DNA from: an uncultured Flavobacteriales bacterium
Lineage (GTDB): Bacteria > Bacteroidota > Bacteroidia > Flavobacteriales_E > Vicingaceae
Length of the DNA: 17,801 nt
Assembly: GCA_937925525.1 (NCBI GenBank)
Contig: CALALS010000102.1
Location: 1 to 17,801, forward strand
Reading direction: 5' to 3'
The translations under genes and the position numbers were made by a program. Below, piece by piece: positions 6,301 through 13,708 of the stretch (position 1 is its first letter; the number at the start of each line of letters is the position of its first letter). Under the pieces are notes generated by a model. The model had not been told where the DNA came from, did not search any database, and was given only the letters and a program-made list of their open reading frames with translations.

Positions 6301-7291
6301 TATTAGAACTCTTAGTAATAGTTGACATCCAAAATATATCTGTTTCAAAATCTTGACTCTCATTCCATACTTCTTCTATTCTATCGAATATAGACATTTC
6401 CTTTTCATTGAAAGTTAATTTTCCTAAATCGATAAAATGTTTTGAAAATAAATCTTTTGCAATTACAGCATATCTTACATGACATTTTTTTGTAATGCTA
6501 TATTCATATTGGTTGATAAACTTGACTAAAACGTAATCAATCTTAGGACCTACTGCTAAAGCAGTATTGGAAGGCAATGTCCAAGGAGTGGTCGTCCAGG
6601 CTAAAAAATAAGCTTCATCTACACCTAACTTTGAAGCATCTTTTAACTTAAACTGTGCAGTAACAGTGGTGTCTTTTACATCTCTGTAACAACCCGGCTG
6701 GTTTAGCTCATGTGAGCTTAACCCTGTTCCTGCCGCAGGAGAATAAGGCTGAATGGTATAGCCTTTATACAATAGGTTTTTGTTGAAAATTTGTTGTAAC
6801 AACCACCAAACCGATTCAATGTATTTATTTTCATAGGTAACGTATGGGTTTTCCATATCCACCCAATAGCCCATTTTTTCGGTTAGGTCATTCCATACAT
6901 CGGTATATTTCATTACCGCTTTTCTGCAAGCGGCATTATATTCTTCTACACTTATTTTTTTACCAATGTCTTCTTTGGTAATGCCTAATTCTTTTTCTAC
7001 ACCTAACTCTACAGGTAAACCATGCGTGTCCCAACCGGCTTTACGTTCTACTCTGTAGCCCTGTAAGGTCTTGTATCTGCAAAAAATATCTTTAATGGTA
7101 CGTGCCATTACATGGTGAATACCGGGCATTCCGTTAGCGGATGGAGGCCCTTCAAAAAACACAAAAGGCTTGTTTTCAGGGCGTGAGGAAATACTTTTCT
7201 GGAAAATGTTTTCCTTTTTCCAAAAATCAAGTACTTCATCGGCAAATGCCGGAAGGTCAAATTGTTTGTATTCCCTGTATTTTTCAGCCAT
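3380..7291 (-). CDS. ileS: Isoleucyl-tRNA synthetase with an internal DUF559 nuclease-like insertion
   Basis: This cytoplasmic class Ia enzyme charges tRNA-Ile and edits mischarged valine. The ATP-site HIGH equivalent is GIHH at 57-60 (PPSANGMPGIHH). The editing (CP1) domain has TTTPWTLPSN and GTGIVHIAPTFGADD. After it come WFDSGSMPYAQWHYPFEN, FPADYIAEGVDQTRGWFYTLH, the KMSKR loop at 847-851 and the anticodon-binding domain (about 910 onward). The GIHH form and the long C-terminus suggest the eukaryote-like type of IleRS (inference). At 1303 residues it is about 150 longer than the usual 1130-1160. The excess is a single block at residues 647-798, described separately; the rest (about 1151) fits the family. 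It is first in an operon with the dksA-like gene and lspA. The start at 7291 fits the N-terminal sequence MAEKYREYKQFDLPAFADEV. Confidence 0.97.
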   Translation of the reverse strand: MAEKYREYKQFDLPAFADEVLDFWKKENIFQKSISSRPENKPFVFFEGPPSANGMPGIHHVMARTIKDIFCRYKTLQGYRVERKAGWDTHGLPVELGVEKELGITKEDIGKKISVEEYNAACRKAVMKYTDVWNDLTEKMGYWVDMENPYVTYENKYIESVWWLLQQIFNKNLLYKGYTIQPYSPAAGTGLSSHELNQPGCYRDVKDTTVTAQFKLKDASKLGVDEAYFLAWTTTPWTLPSNTALAVGPKIDYVLVKFINQYEYSITKKCHVRYAVIAKDLFSKHFIDLGKLTFNEKEMSIFDRIEEVWNESQDFETDIFWMSTITKSSNTIGEIVKEFKGSDLVGLRYEQLLPYALPYENAENAFQVIPGDFVTTEDGTGIVHIAPTFGADDAKVAKDAGVPPMLVLDENGNPVPLVDLQGKFRSELPEIGGKYVKNEYYEDGKAPEKSVDVEIAIKLKEENKAFKVEKYEHSYPHCWRTDKPVLYYPLDSWFIKITAFKDRMVELNKTINWKPKATGEGRFGNWLENANDWNLSRSRFWGIPLPIWRTEDATEVICIGSVEQLKDECDKAVAAGLMEKNPLSAFEVGNMSKENYDTFDLHKNVVDKIILVSESGKPMQREADLIDVWFDSGSMPYAQWHYPFENSNLFPTFSFGEGEKNPPKYHTARKSSYSLFKELAKNNKKIPTQAEDVLWQCLRGKKLENFKFRRQHIIDEFIVDFVCLSKGLIIEVDGKYHEKPEIKEADELRTKILEEDLGYKVIRFTNEEVTGNIDGVLQKILETLKELPSFGGAGGGKVFPADYIAEGVDQTRGWFYTLHAIATVCFDSVAYKNVISNGLVLDKNGQKMSKRLGNAVDPFETLKKYGPDATRWYMITNAQPWDNLKFDLDGIVESQRKFFGTLYNTYSFFALYSNIDSFKYKEEEIPLEKRQEIDRWIISKLNSLIKNVESALNDYEPTKAGRLIEDFVTDHLSNWYVRLCRRRFWKGDYSEDKIAAYQTLYTCLETVAKLAAPISPFFMDKLYQDLNNCSGKETHQSVHLAEFPKYNDAFIDAELEQKMDWAQQISSMVLSLRKKEQIKVRQPLQKVMIPILNKSFADKVTAVKDVILSEVNVKELELLTDTVGVLVKKIKPNFKTIGPKYGKQMKAIAAMVNRWGQEEISSVEQNNGWKGDINGDTIELTMEDFDIQTDDIPGWLVQTEKGITVALDITLSDELKEEGIAREFVNRIQNFRKDKGFEVTDKILLTIQEHQGINDALKNNKNYICTETLATELQLVDNIEANDKLEVALENDVKTYISISKLN
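4916..4930. repeat. Palindrome at the 3' end of the ileS insertion
   Basis: The plus strand reads CCCTCCAAAGGAGGG: two perfect 6-base arms around AAA, preceded by a C-rich tract (4905-4915). It encodes PSFGGAGGG in ileS. It shares the 11-base core CTCCAAAGGAG with 5319-5337. Confidence 0.8.
5319..5337. repeat. Palindrome at the 5' end of the ileS insertion
   Basis: The plus strand reads CCTTCTCCAAAGGAGAAGG: two perfect 8-base arms around AAA. Read in ileS it encodes part of PTFSFGEGE. Its core CTCCAAAGGAG recurs in the palindrome at the other end of the insertion, so the two probably mark the element's termini. Confidence 0.85.
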
Positions 7292-7430
7292 CTCTAAAAT
7301 TGAGGGGCGAATTTACTAAAAATGTGTGTTTTGGGAAATATCAAACAACTGTATTTAATAACTTCAACAAATGTTTCTTACACAGTCATTCACAAATATT
7401 AACTTTACCCCTCTATAAATTTATATTGAA

Positions 7431-8213
7431 ATGGAATACAAAAACTTGCTAATTGACACAGAAAACAACATTTGTTTAATTACTATTAACAGACCCGATA
7501 AGTTGAATGCTTTAAATCGTGAAACGATAAGTGAGCTCAGTAATGCTTTTGGTGATGCAGATAAAAATAAAGAAGTGAAGTGCATTATTGTAACCGGCTC
7601 AGGAACTAAGGCTTTTGTGGCCGGAGCTGACATTTCAGAGTTTTATCAATTTTCTACAAAAGAAGGAAAAGAGTTAAGCGAAAAAGGGCACGAAATTTTA
7701 TTTAATAAAGTAGAAAACTTGAACACACCCGTTATTGCAGCCGTGAATGGCTTTGCTTTGGGAGGTGGCTTGGAGTTAGCCATGTCTTGCCACATGCGTA
7801 TTGCCAGCGAAAATGCGAAAATGGGATTGCCGGAAGTTAGTTTGGGGGTTATTCCTGGTTATGGAGGAACACAACGTTTAACTCAATTAATCGGAAAGGG
7901 CAGGGCCTTAGAAATGATTACTTCTGCTCAAATGATTGATGCTCAAAAAGCAGAACAATATGGTTTGGTGAATAGCGTTACTTCACAGGAAGAATTAATC
8001 AACGCTTGCAAAGAGTTGGCATCAAAAATTATTAAAAATTCTTCCGTAGCCATTGCGGCAGCAATTAGAGCTGTAAATGCGGGATTTCAGGTAGGGGTTG
8101 ACGGACTGGCTGTAGAAATTGAAGAATTTGGAAAATGCTTTGGTACCGAAGATTTTAAAGAAGGAACAACTGCATTTATGGCAAAAAGAAAACCCAACTT
8201 TCCGGGAAAATAA
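7431..8213 (+). CDS. Enoyl-CoA hydratase/isomerase family protein (crotonase)
   Basis: This 260-residue crotonase-fold protein is most likely an enoyl-CoA hydratase of fatty-acid or branched-chain breakdown, or a short-chain (crotonyl-CoA) version. N-terminal LITINRPDKLNALN and the CoA/oxyanion-hole loop VAGADI (about 63-68) are present. The second oxyanion glycine is in GFALGGGLELAM (about 112). Both catalytic glutamates of classical hydratases are kept: E115 (GGLELA) and E135 (GLPEVSLG), followed by PGYGGTQRL. Keeping both glutamates favours hydratase over isomerase. It is divergent from ileS across a 139-base gap that must hold both promoters. The next gene begins 9 bases after its stop. 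Substrate cannot be read from the sequence. Confidence 0.93.
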   Translation: MEYKNLLIDTENNICLITINRPDKLNALNRETISELSNAFGDADKNKEVKCIIVTGSGTKAFVAGADISEFYQFSTKEGKELSEKGHEILFNKVENLNTPVIAAVNGFALGGGLELAMSCHMRIASENAKMGLPEVSLGVIPGYGGTQRLTQLIGKGRALEMITSAQMIDAQKAEQYGLVNSVTSQEELINACKELASKIIKNSSVAIAAAIRAVNAGFQVGVDGLAVEIEEFGKCFGTEDFKEGTTAFMAKRKPNFPGK

Positions 8214-8222
8214 AAACATCAC

Positions 8223-9701
8223 TTGAACCCTTTAAAAAAACTTTTAGGACAAACCGCTATTTACGGATTAAGCAGCATCATAGGAAGGCTGCTTAATTAC
8301 TTTTTAGTGCCGCTTTACACCAGGGTTTTTAGCACCTCAGAATATGGAGTAGTAACAGAGATGTATGCTTATGTGGCATTTTTTATTGTTCTGCTAACTT
8401 ATGGAATGGAGACCGCTTTGTTTAAGTTTTCTAAGCAATATGAAAACGATAAACAAAAAGTTTATAGCACGGCACTCATTTCACTACTTATTTCCTCCTC
8501 TGTTTTTATTGCCTTTTGTAGCATTTTTTCTGATTCATTATCAGGATGGATGGGCTATGGCGACCACTCTGAATATATTGTCTGGTTTGCTTTTATCATT
8601 GGTTTGGATGCCATTACCGCTTTGCCGTTTGCAAAATTGAGAGAAGAAAATCAGGCGGAGAGGTTTGCTCTCATTAAAGTATTTGGGATATTAATCAACA
8701 TTGCGCTCAACTTGTTTTTTATTGTTTACTGCCCGTATGTTTTAGAAAAGGATTCGGGTCAAATGAAAGAATTGATTGAGAAATTATATAACCCGGAGGT
8801 TGGTGTGGGCTATATTTTCATTGCCAATTTAGTTGCCAGTGCGGCAGTTATTTTATTACTAATGCCAAAAGTTATTTTACAGAAGTACTTTTTTGACAAA
8901 ACACTATGGAAGAGCATGATGTTGTATGCAATGCCCTTAGTAGTAGCTGGTTTTGCGGGAATGATTAATGAAACTTTAGACCGAATTATTTTAAAATACT
9001 TATTGCCGGAAGATGTTGCCTTAAGTGAATTAGGTATTTACGGAGCTTGTTATAAAGTAGCTATTTTAATGACGATTAGTATTCAAGCATTTCGATTTGC
9101 ATCAGAACCGTTTTTCTTTTCTCATTCCGATAAAAAGGATAGTGCAAAAACATTCGCTAAAATCATGAATTACTTTGTGGCGGTGTGTAGTGGAATATTT
9201 TTAGCGATTATGTGTTACATGGATATCATTCAATATTTTATAGGAGAAGAGTTTAGAGTGGGACTTGGTGTAGTTCCTATTTTATTGGTGGCAAATATTT
9301 TTCTAGGGATTTACTTTAACTTATCGATTTGGTATAAATTAAGCGGAAAAACGTATTTCGGAGCAATTATATCATTGTTGGGCGCATTTATAACATTGTC
9401 ATTAAACTTTGCTTTAATCCCTTGGCTTGGATATTACGGCTCAGCTTGGGCTACTTTATCTTGTTATTTAATAATGGCGGTGGTTTCCTATAACTGGGGA
9501 AAAAAGCATTACCCTGTTCCATATAACCTCAAGAAAATTATATTCTACATAACATTTTCGCTTTTCCTATATTTGCTCACTGTTTTGATAAATATAGAAA
9601 ATCAAACTTTACGATTAATAGTCCATTCTCTATATCTCGTATTGTTTGTAACATTTGTGTATATCATAGAAAAGCCAAAAAAATCAGTACATGCAAGTTA
9701 A
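8223..9701 (+). CDS. Polysaccharide/lipid-linked flippase (MOP superfamily, Wzx-like)
   Basis: This 492-residue polytopic membrane protein has about 12-14 hydrophobic helices and opens with LLGQTAIYGLSSIIGRLLNY, then FLVPLYTRVFSTSEYG. That pattern is typical of the polysaccharide-biosynthesis branch of MATE-like exporters. These proteins flip lipid-linked sugar precursors across the inner membrane. The start is a TTG at 8223, 9 bases after the crotonase stop and in frame with the conserved N-terminal helix; there is no ATG upstream in the gap. It overlaps dut by 11 bases. The substrate (surface polysaccharide, glycan or cell-wall precursor) is unknown; the neighbouring nucleotidyltransferase and envelope lipoproteins fit a cell-surface role. 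Confidence 0.9.
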   Translation: MNPLKKLLGQTAIYGLSSIIGRLLNYFLVPLYTRVFSTSEYGVVTEMYAYVAFFIVLLTYGMETALFKFSKQYENDKQKVYSTALISLLISSSVFIAFCSIFSDSLSGWMGYGDHSEYIVWFAFIIGLDAITALPFAKLREENQAERFALIKVFGILINIALNLFFIVYCPYVLEKDSGQMKELIEKLYNPEVGVGYIFIANLVASAAVILLLMPKVILQKYFFDKTLWKSMMLYAMPLVVAGFAGMINETLDRIILKYLLPEDVALSELGIYGACYKVAILMTISIQAFRFASEPFFFSHSDKKDSAKTFAKIMNYFVAVCSGIFLAIMCYMDIIQYFIGEEFRVGLGVVPILLVANIFLGIYFNLSIWYKLSGKTYFGAIISLLGAFITLSLNFALIPWLGYYGSAWATLSCYLIMAVVSYNWGKKHYPVPYNLKKIIFYITFSLFLYLLTVLINIENQTLRLIVHSLYLVLFVTFVYIIEKPKKSVHAS

Positions 9702-10125
9702 AATAGTTAATCAGTCTAAACATGCCACTCCGCAATATGCTACGGCATCTTCGGCAGGAATGGATTTAAGAGCAAATCTAGATGAAAGCATCATACTTAA
9801 ACCGCTTGAACGAACTTTAGTAAAGACAGGTTTGTTTATAGAATTGCCTGTTGGATATGAGGCTCAGGTTCGCCCGAGAAGTGGATTAGCATTTAAAAAA
9901 GGAATTACGGTATTAAACTCACCAGGAACGATTGATGCAGATTACAGAGGGGAAATAGGAGTAATTTTAGTGAATCTTTCTAATGAAAATTTTTTAATTG
10001 AAGACGGAGAAAGGGTTGCGCAACTGGTAATTGCAAAGCATGAAACCATTGAATGGAATGAAGTAAATAGTTTAGAAGTAACGGAGAGAGGTGCAGGAGG
10101 TTTTGGAAGTACCGGAGTAAAGTAA
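9691..10125 (+). CDS. dut: dUTP diphosphatase
   Basis: This trimeric enzyme hydrolyses dUTP to dUMP and pyrophosphate, keeping uracil out of DNA and supplying dUMP for thymidylate synthesis. All five family motifs are present in a 144-residue protein of normal length: SAGMDLRAN (1), PRSGLAFKKGI (2), GTIDADYRGEIGVIL (3), GERVAQLVI (4) and the glycine-rich C-terminal RGAGGFGSTG (5). Its ATG lies within the last codons of the flippase (11-base overlap), so the two are probably translationally coupled even though their jobs are unrelated. Confidence 0.98.
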   Translation: MQVKIVNQSKHATPQYATASSAGMDLRANLDESIILKPLERTLVKTGLFIELPVGYEAQVRPRSGLAFKKGITVLNSPGTIDADYRGEIGVILVNLSNENFLIEDGERVAQLVIAKHETIEWNEVNSLEVTERGAGGFGSTGVK

Positions 10126-10165
10126 TGTGGAGATTTAATTTTAAAACATCTAATAAAAAGTAAAA

Positions 10166-11170
10166 ATGAAGATTATAGTACCAATGGCTGGAATAGGGAA
10201 AAGAATGAGACCGCATACGTTAACGGTTCCCAAGCCATTAATTCCTGTTGCCGGAAAACCAATTGTGCAAAGATTAGTGGAAGACATAACGGAAGTATGT
10301 AATGAAAAAGTGGACGAAATAGCTTTTATCATTGGTGATTTTGGAAAGGAAGTAGAACAACATTTGTTAGAAGTGGCCAAAGATCTTGGAGCAGTTGGAA
10401 AAATATATCATCAGGAAGAAGCTTTAGGAACCGCTCATGCTATTCTATGTGCAAAAGAAAGTTTATCGGGTAAAGTAGTAGTGGCATTTGCTGATACTTT
10501 ATTCAGAGCAGATTTTAAATTAGATGATAGCCAGGACGGAATTATTTGGGTAAAACAAATTGATGATCCTAGAGCCTTTGGGGTGGTTAAGTTAGATGAC
10601 GAAGGAGTGATTACAGATTTTGTAGAAAAGCCCGAAACTTTTGTTTCTGATTTAGCCATTATTGGGATTTATTATTTCAGAGATGGAGAGTATTTAAAAA
10701 ACGAATTGCAGTTTCTTATTGATAACAATATTAAAGAGAAAGGGGAGTTTCAACTGACAAATGCGTTGGAAAATATGAAAGCAAAAGGAAGCAAATTTAC
10801 CACAGGGGAAGTAAAAGAGTGGCTAGACTGTGGAAATAAAGACGCAACTGTTTATACTAATAGTAGAGTATTAGAACACATAAAAGACCAAAAAATAGTT
10901 GATGATTCGTTAAAAAGTGTTAATTCTATTATTATTCCTCCTTGCTTTATTGGTAAAAACGTACATTTAACTAACTCAGTAATCGGACCTCATGTTTCAA
11001 TAGGTGATGGCACTATTGTTGAGAATAGTGTGATAGAAAATTCTATTATTCAAAAAAGTTCAAAATTGAGCAATGTGGTAATGAAAAACTCTATGATTGG
11101 CAATAATGCCGAGCTTTCTAAAAAATCAGAAGAGTTAAGTGTGGGAGACTTTAATCAAATAATTAATTGA
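10166..11170 (+). CDS. Sugar-phosphate nucleotidyltransferase-like protein with a C-terminal beta-helix
   Basis: This 334-residue protein has the nucleotidyltransferase signature near the N-terminus (VPMAGIGKRMRPHTLTVPKP, then LIPVAGKP), followed by LGTAHAI, FADTLF and EWLDCGNK. These proteins join a sugar-1-phosphate to NTP to give an NDP-sugar. The C-terminus (about 254-312) has short I/V-rich turns such as NSVIGPHVSIGDGTIVENS, pointing to a left-handed beta-helix as in GlmU- or GlgC-like enzymes. The exact sugar is not clear; RmlA-like, mannose-1-phosphate and GlmU-like possibilities all remain. It sits 40 bases after dut and its TGA overlaps the TTG start of the TPR gene. It could supply an activated sugar to the same surface-glycan pathway as the upstream flippase. 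Confidence 0.9.
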   Translation: MKIIVPMAGIGKRMRPHTLTVPKPLIPVAGKPIVQRLVEDITEVCNEKVDEIAFIIGDFGKEVEQHLLEVAKDLGAVGKIYHQEEALGTAHAILCAKESLSGKVVVAFADTLFRADFKLDDSQDGIIWVKQIDDPRAFGVVKLDDEGVITDFVEKPETFVSDLAIIGIYYFRDGEYLKNELQFLIDNNIKEKGEFQLTNALENMKAKGSKFTTGEVKEWLDCGNKDATVYTNSRVLEHIKDQKIVDDSLKSVNSIIIPPCFIGKNVHLTNSVIGPHVSIGDGTIVENSVIENSIIQKSSKLSNVVMKNSMIGNNAELSKKSEELSVGDFNQIIN

Positions 11171-12897
11171 GATATTTAATCGTCATATTTGCAACGCTAC
11201 TCATGTTCTCTTCATGTAAGAAAACAAAAGAGGTTGCGTCTTCTTCGCCTCCGCAGGGGAAGGAGCTTAGCTCCAGACAGCATGCCGAATTTACCTATAT
11301 GTATATTAATGCCAGCAGAGAAAAAATGCTTGGAAATTATGAAACGGCTGCTGCTATGTACAAAGAATGTACTAAAATAGACCCTAAAGAGCCTGCGCCT
11401 TACTACGAAATGGCTAATATTTTTAGTATGGTGGGAAGAACAGATATGGCACTACCTGTTGTTCAAAGAGCAGTTGATTTAGACGGAGATAATTTTTGGT
11501 ATAGGTTACTGTATGCAGATTGCCTCCAAAAAACCTCCAATATTCCTGAGGCTATCAAACAATATCAAATTTTAGTTGGTAAAAACCCATCTAATTATGA
11601 TTTATATTTTGAGTTAGCCAACCTGCAACTATATCAAACAGATTACAAAGGAGCAATTGAAACTTATAACAAGCTTGAGCAAAAAGTAGGTGTTACCGAA
11701 GAAGTTTCATTACAAAAGCAAAAAGCTTACATCAGAATGAATGATGTGGACAAAGCAGCAGCAGAGTTAAAAAAATTAATTAAAACCTACCCGGATGAAA
11801 CAAGATATTTGGGAGTTTTAGCTGACCTTTATTTAACCAATGAAAGAGAAGAAGAAGCGCTTGAAATTTTAAATGAAATTTTAAAAAAAGATCCTAACGA
11901 CCCATACACTCATCTTTCTTTAGCCGATTATTACAAAGCCAAAAAGGAAAATGAAAAGTCGTTTGACCATTTAAGTATTGCCTTTGAAAGCCCTGAATTG
12001 GAAGTAGATGCCAAAGTACAAATCTTACTTTCTTATTATCAAATTACAGAGTATTATCCTGAGTTAAAAGAACAAGCTTTTAGCCTTAGTAAAAAGCTAA
12101 TTGAAGTTCACCCTGAGGATGCGAAATCATATACTGTATATGCAGACTTTTTATATAGAGAAGAAAAGTTAGAAGAGGCAAGAGAAAACTATCGAAAAGC
12201 ATTAGAAATTGAACAAGACAAATTCCCAATTTGGGGTCAGGTTTTATTGCTAAATTCAGAGTTAAATGACTTCAAATCTCTAGTAGAAGAAAGTGATAAA
12301 GCCATGGAATTATTTCCACTTCAACCACTTCCATATTTAATGAGCGGTATCGGAAACAACCAAACAAAGAACTATGAAAAAGCCGTAGAAAGCTTAGAAG
12401 CAGGAAAAGATTTAGTATTAGATAACCCGATAATGGCAAGTGAGTTTTACTCTAATCTGGGAGAAGCTTATCACAATTTACAGATGCACGAAAAGTCAGA
12501 TGCCGCATTTGATAAATGCTTAAAAACAAACCCTAAAAATGCGTTTGTATTAAATAACTATGCTTACTACTTATCTATAAGAGGAGAAAAATTGGAGAAA
12601 GCATTGGAAATGTCTGCCAAGTCAATTGAGCTTGAGCCGAACTTAGCTACATTTTTAGACACTTATGGCTGGGTATTGTATAAGCTTAAAAGATATGATG
12701 AGTCTATTGAATGGCTCTTGAAAGCCGAACAAAACGGTGGAGCAACCAGCGGAGAAGTGTTAGAGCACATCGGAGATGCATATTACCAAAACGGAGATAC
12801 CTCAAAAGCTTTAGAATATTGGAAGAAAGCAAAACCTGCCGGTGGCGCATCCGATTTAATTGACAAGAAAATAAATGATAAAAAGCTGTATGAATAA
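11167..12897 (+). CDS. TPR-repeat outer-envelope lipoprotein
   Basis: A 576-residue protein. The N-terminus LRYLIVIFATLLMFSSCKKT is a lipoprotein signal with lipobox FSSC, so mature protein would begin at Cys17. The start is a TTG whose last two bases are part of the previous gene's TGA; the next ATG (MFSSC) would remove the signal, so TTG is preferred. After a short linker (SSSPPQGKELSS) come about 12-13 tetratricopeptide repeats, for example AAAMYKECTKIDPKEPAPYYEMA, a helical protein-binding array. The gene overlaps the DUF4292 gene and is two genes before the EnvC-like gene. That three-gene set recurs in Bacteroidota as I recall, and suggests a scaffold for envelope assembly (inference). 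Confidence 0.92.
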   Translation: MRYLIVIFATLLMFSSCKKTKEVASSSPPQGKELSSRQHAEFTYMYINASREKMLGNYETAAAMYKECTKIDPKEPAPYYEMANIFSMVGRTDMALPVVQRAVDLDGDNFWYRLLYADCLQKTSNIPEAIKQYQILVGKNPSNYDLYFELANLQLYQTDYKGAIETYNKLEQKVGVTEEVSLQKQKAYIRMNDVDKAAAELKKLIKTYPDETRYLGVLADLYLTNEREEEALEILNEILKKDPNDPYTHLSLADYYKAKKENEKSFDHLSIAFESPELEVDAKVQILLSYYQITEYYPELKEQAFSLSKKLIEVHPEDAKSYTVYADFLYREEKLEEARENYRKALEIEQDKFPIWGQVLLLNSELNDFKSLVEESDKAMELFPLQPLPYLMSGIGNNQTKNYEKAVESLEAGKDLVLDNPIMASEFYSNLGEAYHNLQMHEKSDAAFDKCLKTNPKNAFVLNNYAYYLSIRGEKLEKALEMSAKSIELEPNLATFLDTYGWVLYKLKRYDESIEWLLKAEQNGGATSGEVLEHIGDAYYQNGDTSKALEYWKKAKPAGGASDLIDKKINDKKLYE

Positions 12898-13708
12898 ATT
12901 GTTTGCAGCTAAATATCTTTTTTATCTAGGCATCGCATTTCTGTTTTCGTGTAAAGCCCAAAAAGAAATTCAAAAAAAACAAGCTGTCGCCAAAGAATGT
13001 GAGTCACTAATAGAACTAGCTCACCAAAGCGAATTCAAATTTGATTGGCTTTCCTTAAAATCAAATGTAGAGCTTGAAACCGATGGAAAGTCAAATGGAT
13101 TTAAAGCATTTATAAACATAAAAAAAGACAGTGTAATTTGGATTTCAATTACTCCCAAAGCACTCAGAATAGAAGGCGCCAGAGTAATGCTTACCAAAGA
13201 CTCCATTTTCTTTATGGATAAAATAAATAAAAAATACTTTACCGGCACTTACGAATACATTGAGCAAATACTACAAGTAGAAGCTGAATATCAAACCTTT
13301 CAACAAATATTGTTAGGTAATGCGCTAGAGTTTGAACAAGACAAAATATGGTGTAAAACAGAAGAAGACAAATACTATCTCAGCACTATTAAAAAGAGGA
13401 AATTGCGTAAAGCAGAAAACAAAGATAAAGCCAAGTCAGACTTTGTTCAGGCGCTTTGGTTAAATGCAGAAACTTACAAAATAGAAAAACTTAAATTACT
13501 TGATTTAGTCAAAAACCAGTCTTTAGAAGCAGTGTATTCTAACTTTACTGATGAAGGAGGGCAGTTAATAACTCACCAGATTAACATTACGATTGAATCG
13601 GAAAAAACCGCTAACTTAGACCTTGAAATAACAAAAGTAACCGTAAACGAGCCGTCTAATTTCTCGTTTAGGATACCGGAAAAATATGAGCAAATTACTT
13701 TCCAATAA
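12890..13708 (+). CDS. DUF4292-type lipoprotein
   Basis: The chosen ATG at 12890 overlaps the previous stop (ATGAATAA) and gives MNKLFAAKYLFYLGIAFLFSCKAQ, a lipoprotein signal with lipobox LFSC. An ATG 15 bases earlier (12875) is possible but only adds MIKSC. The mature part of about 250 residues is rich in beta strands (FKAFINIKKDSVIWISITPKALRIEGARVML), with an YLSTIKKRKLRK loop and a C-terminal FSFRIPEKYEQITF. This matches what I know of DUF4292, a Bacteroidota family with a LolA/LolB-like beta-sheet fold, so a role in moving lipid or lipoprotein is possible but unproven. It overlaps the EnvC-like gene by 23 bases. Confidence 0.85.
   Translation: MNKLFAAKYLFYLGIAFLFSCKAQKEIQKKQAVAKECESLIELAHQSEFKFDWLSLKSNVELETDGKSNGFKAFINIKKDSVIWISITPKALRIEGARVMLTKDSIFFMDKINKKYFTGTYEYIEQILQVEAEYQTFQQILLGNALEFEQDKIWCKTEEDKYYLSTIKKRKLRKAENKDKAKSDFVQALWLNAETYKIEKLKLLDLVKNQSLEAVYSNFTDEGGQLITHQINITIESEKTANLDLEITKVTVNEPSNFSFRIPEKYEQITFQ

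Noticed and set aside
7292..7430. Specific promoters in the ileS/crotonase divergent gap
   Set aside because: Several TTTG and TA-rich stretches exist, but none matches the TTTG / TAnnTTTG spacing well enough to name on either strand.
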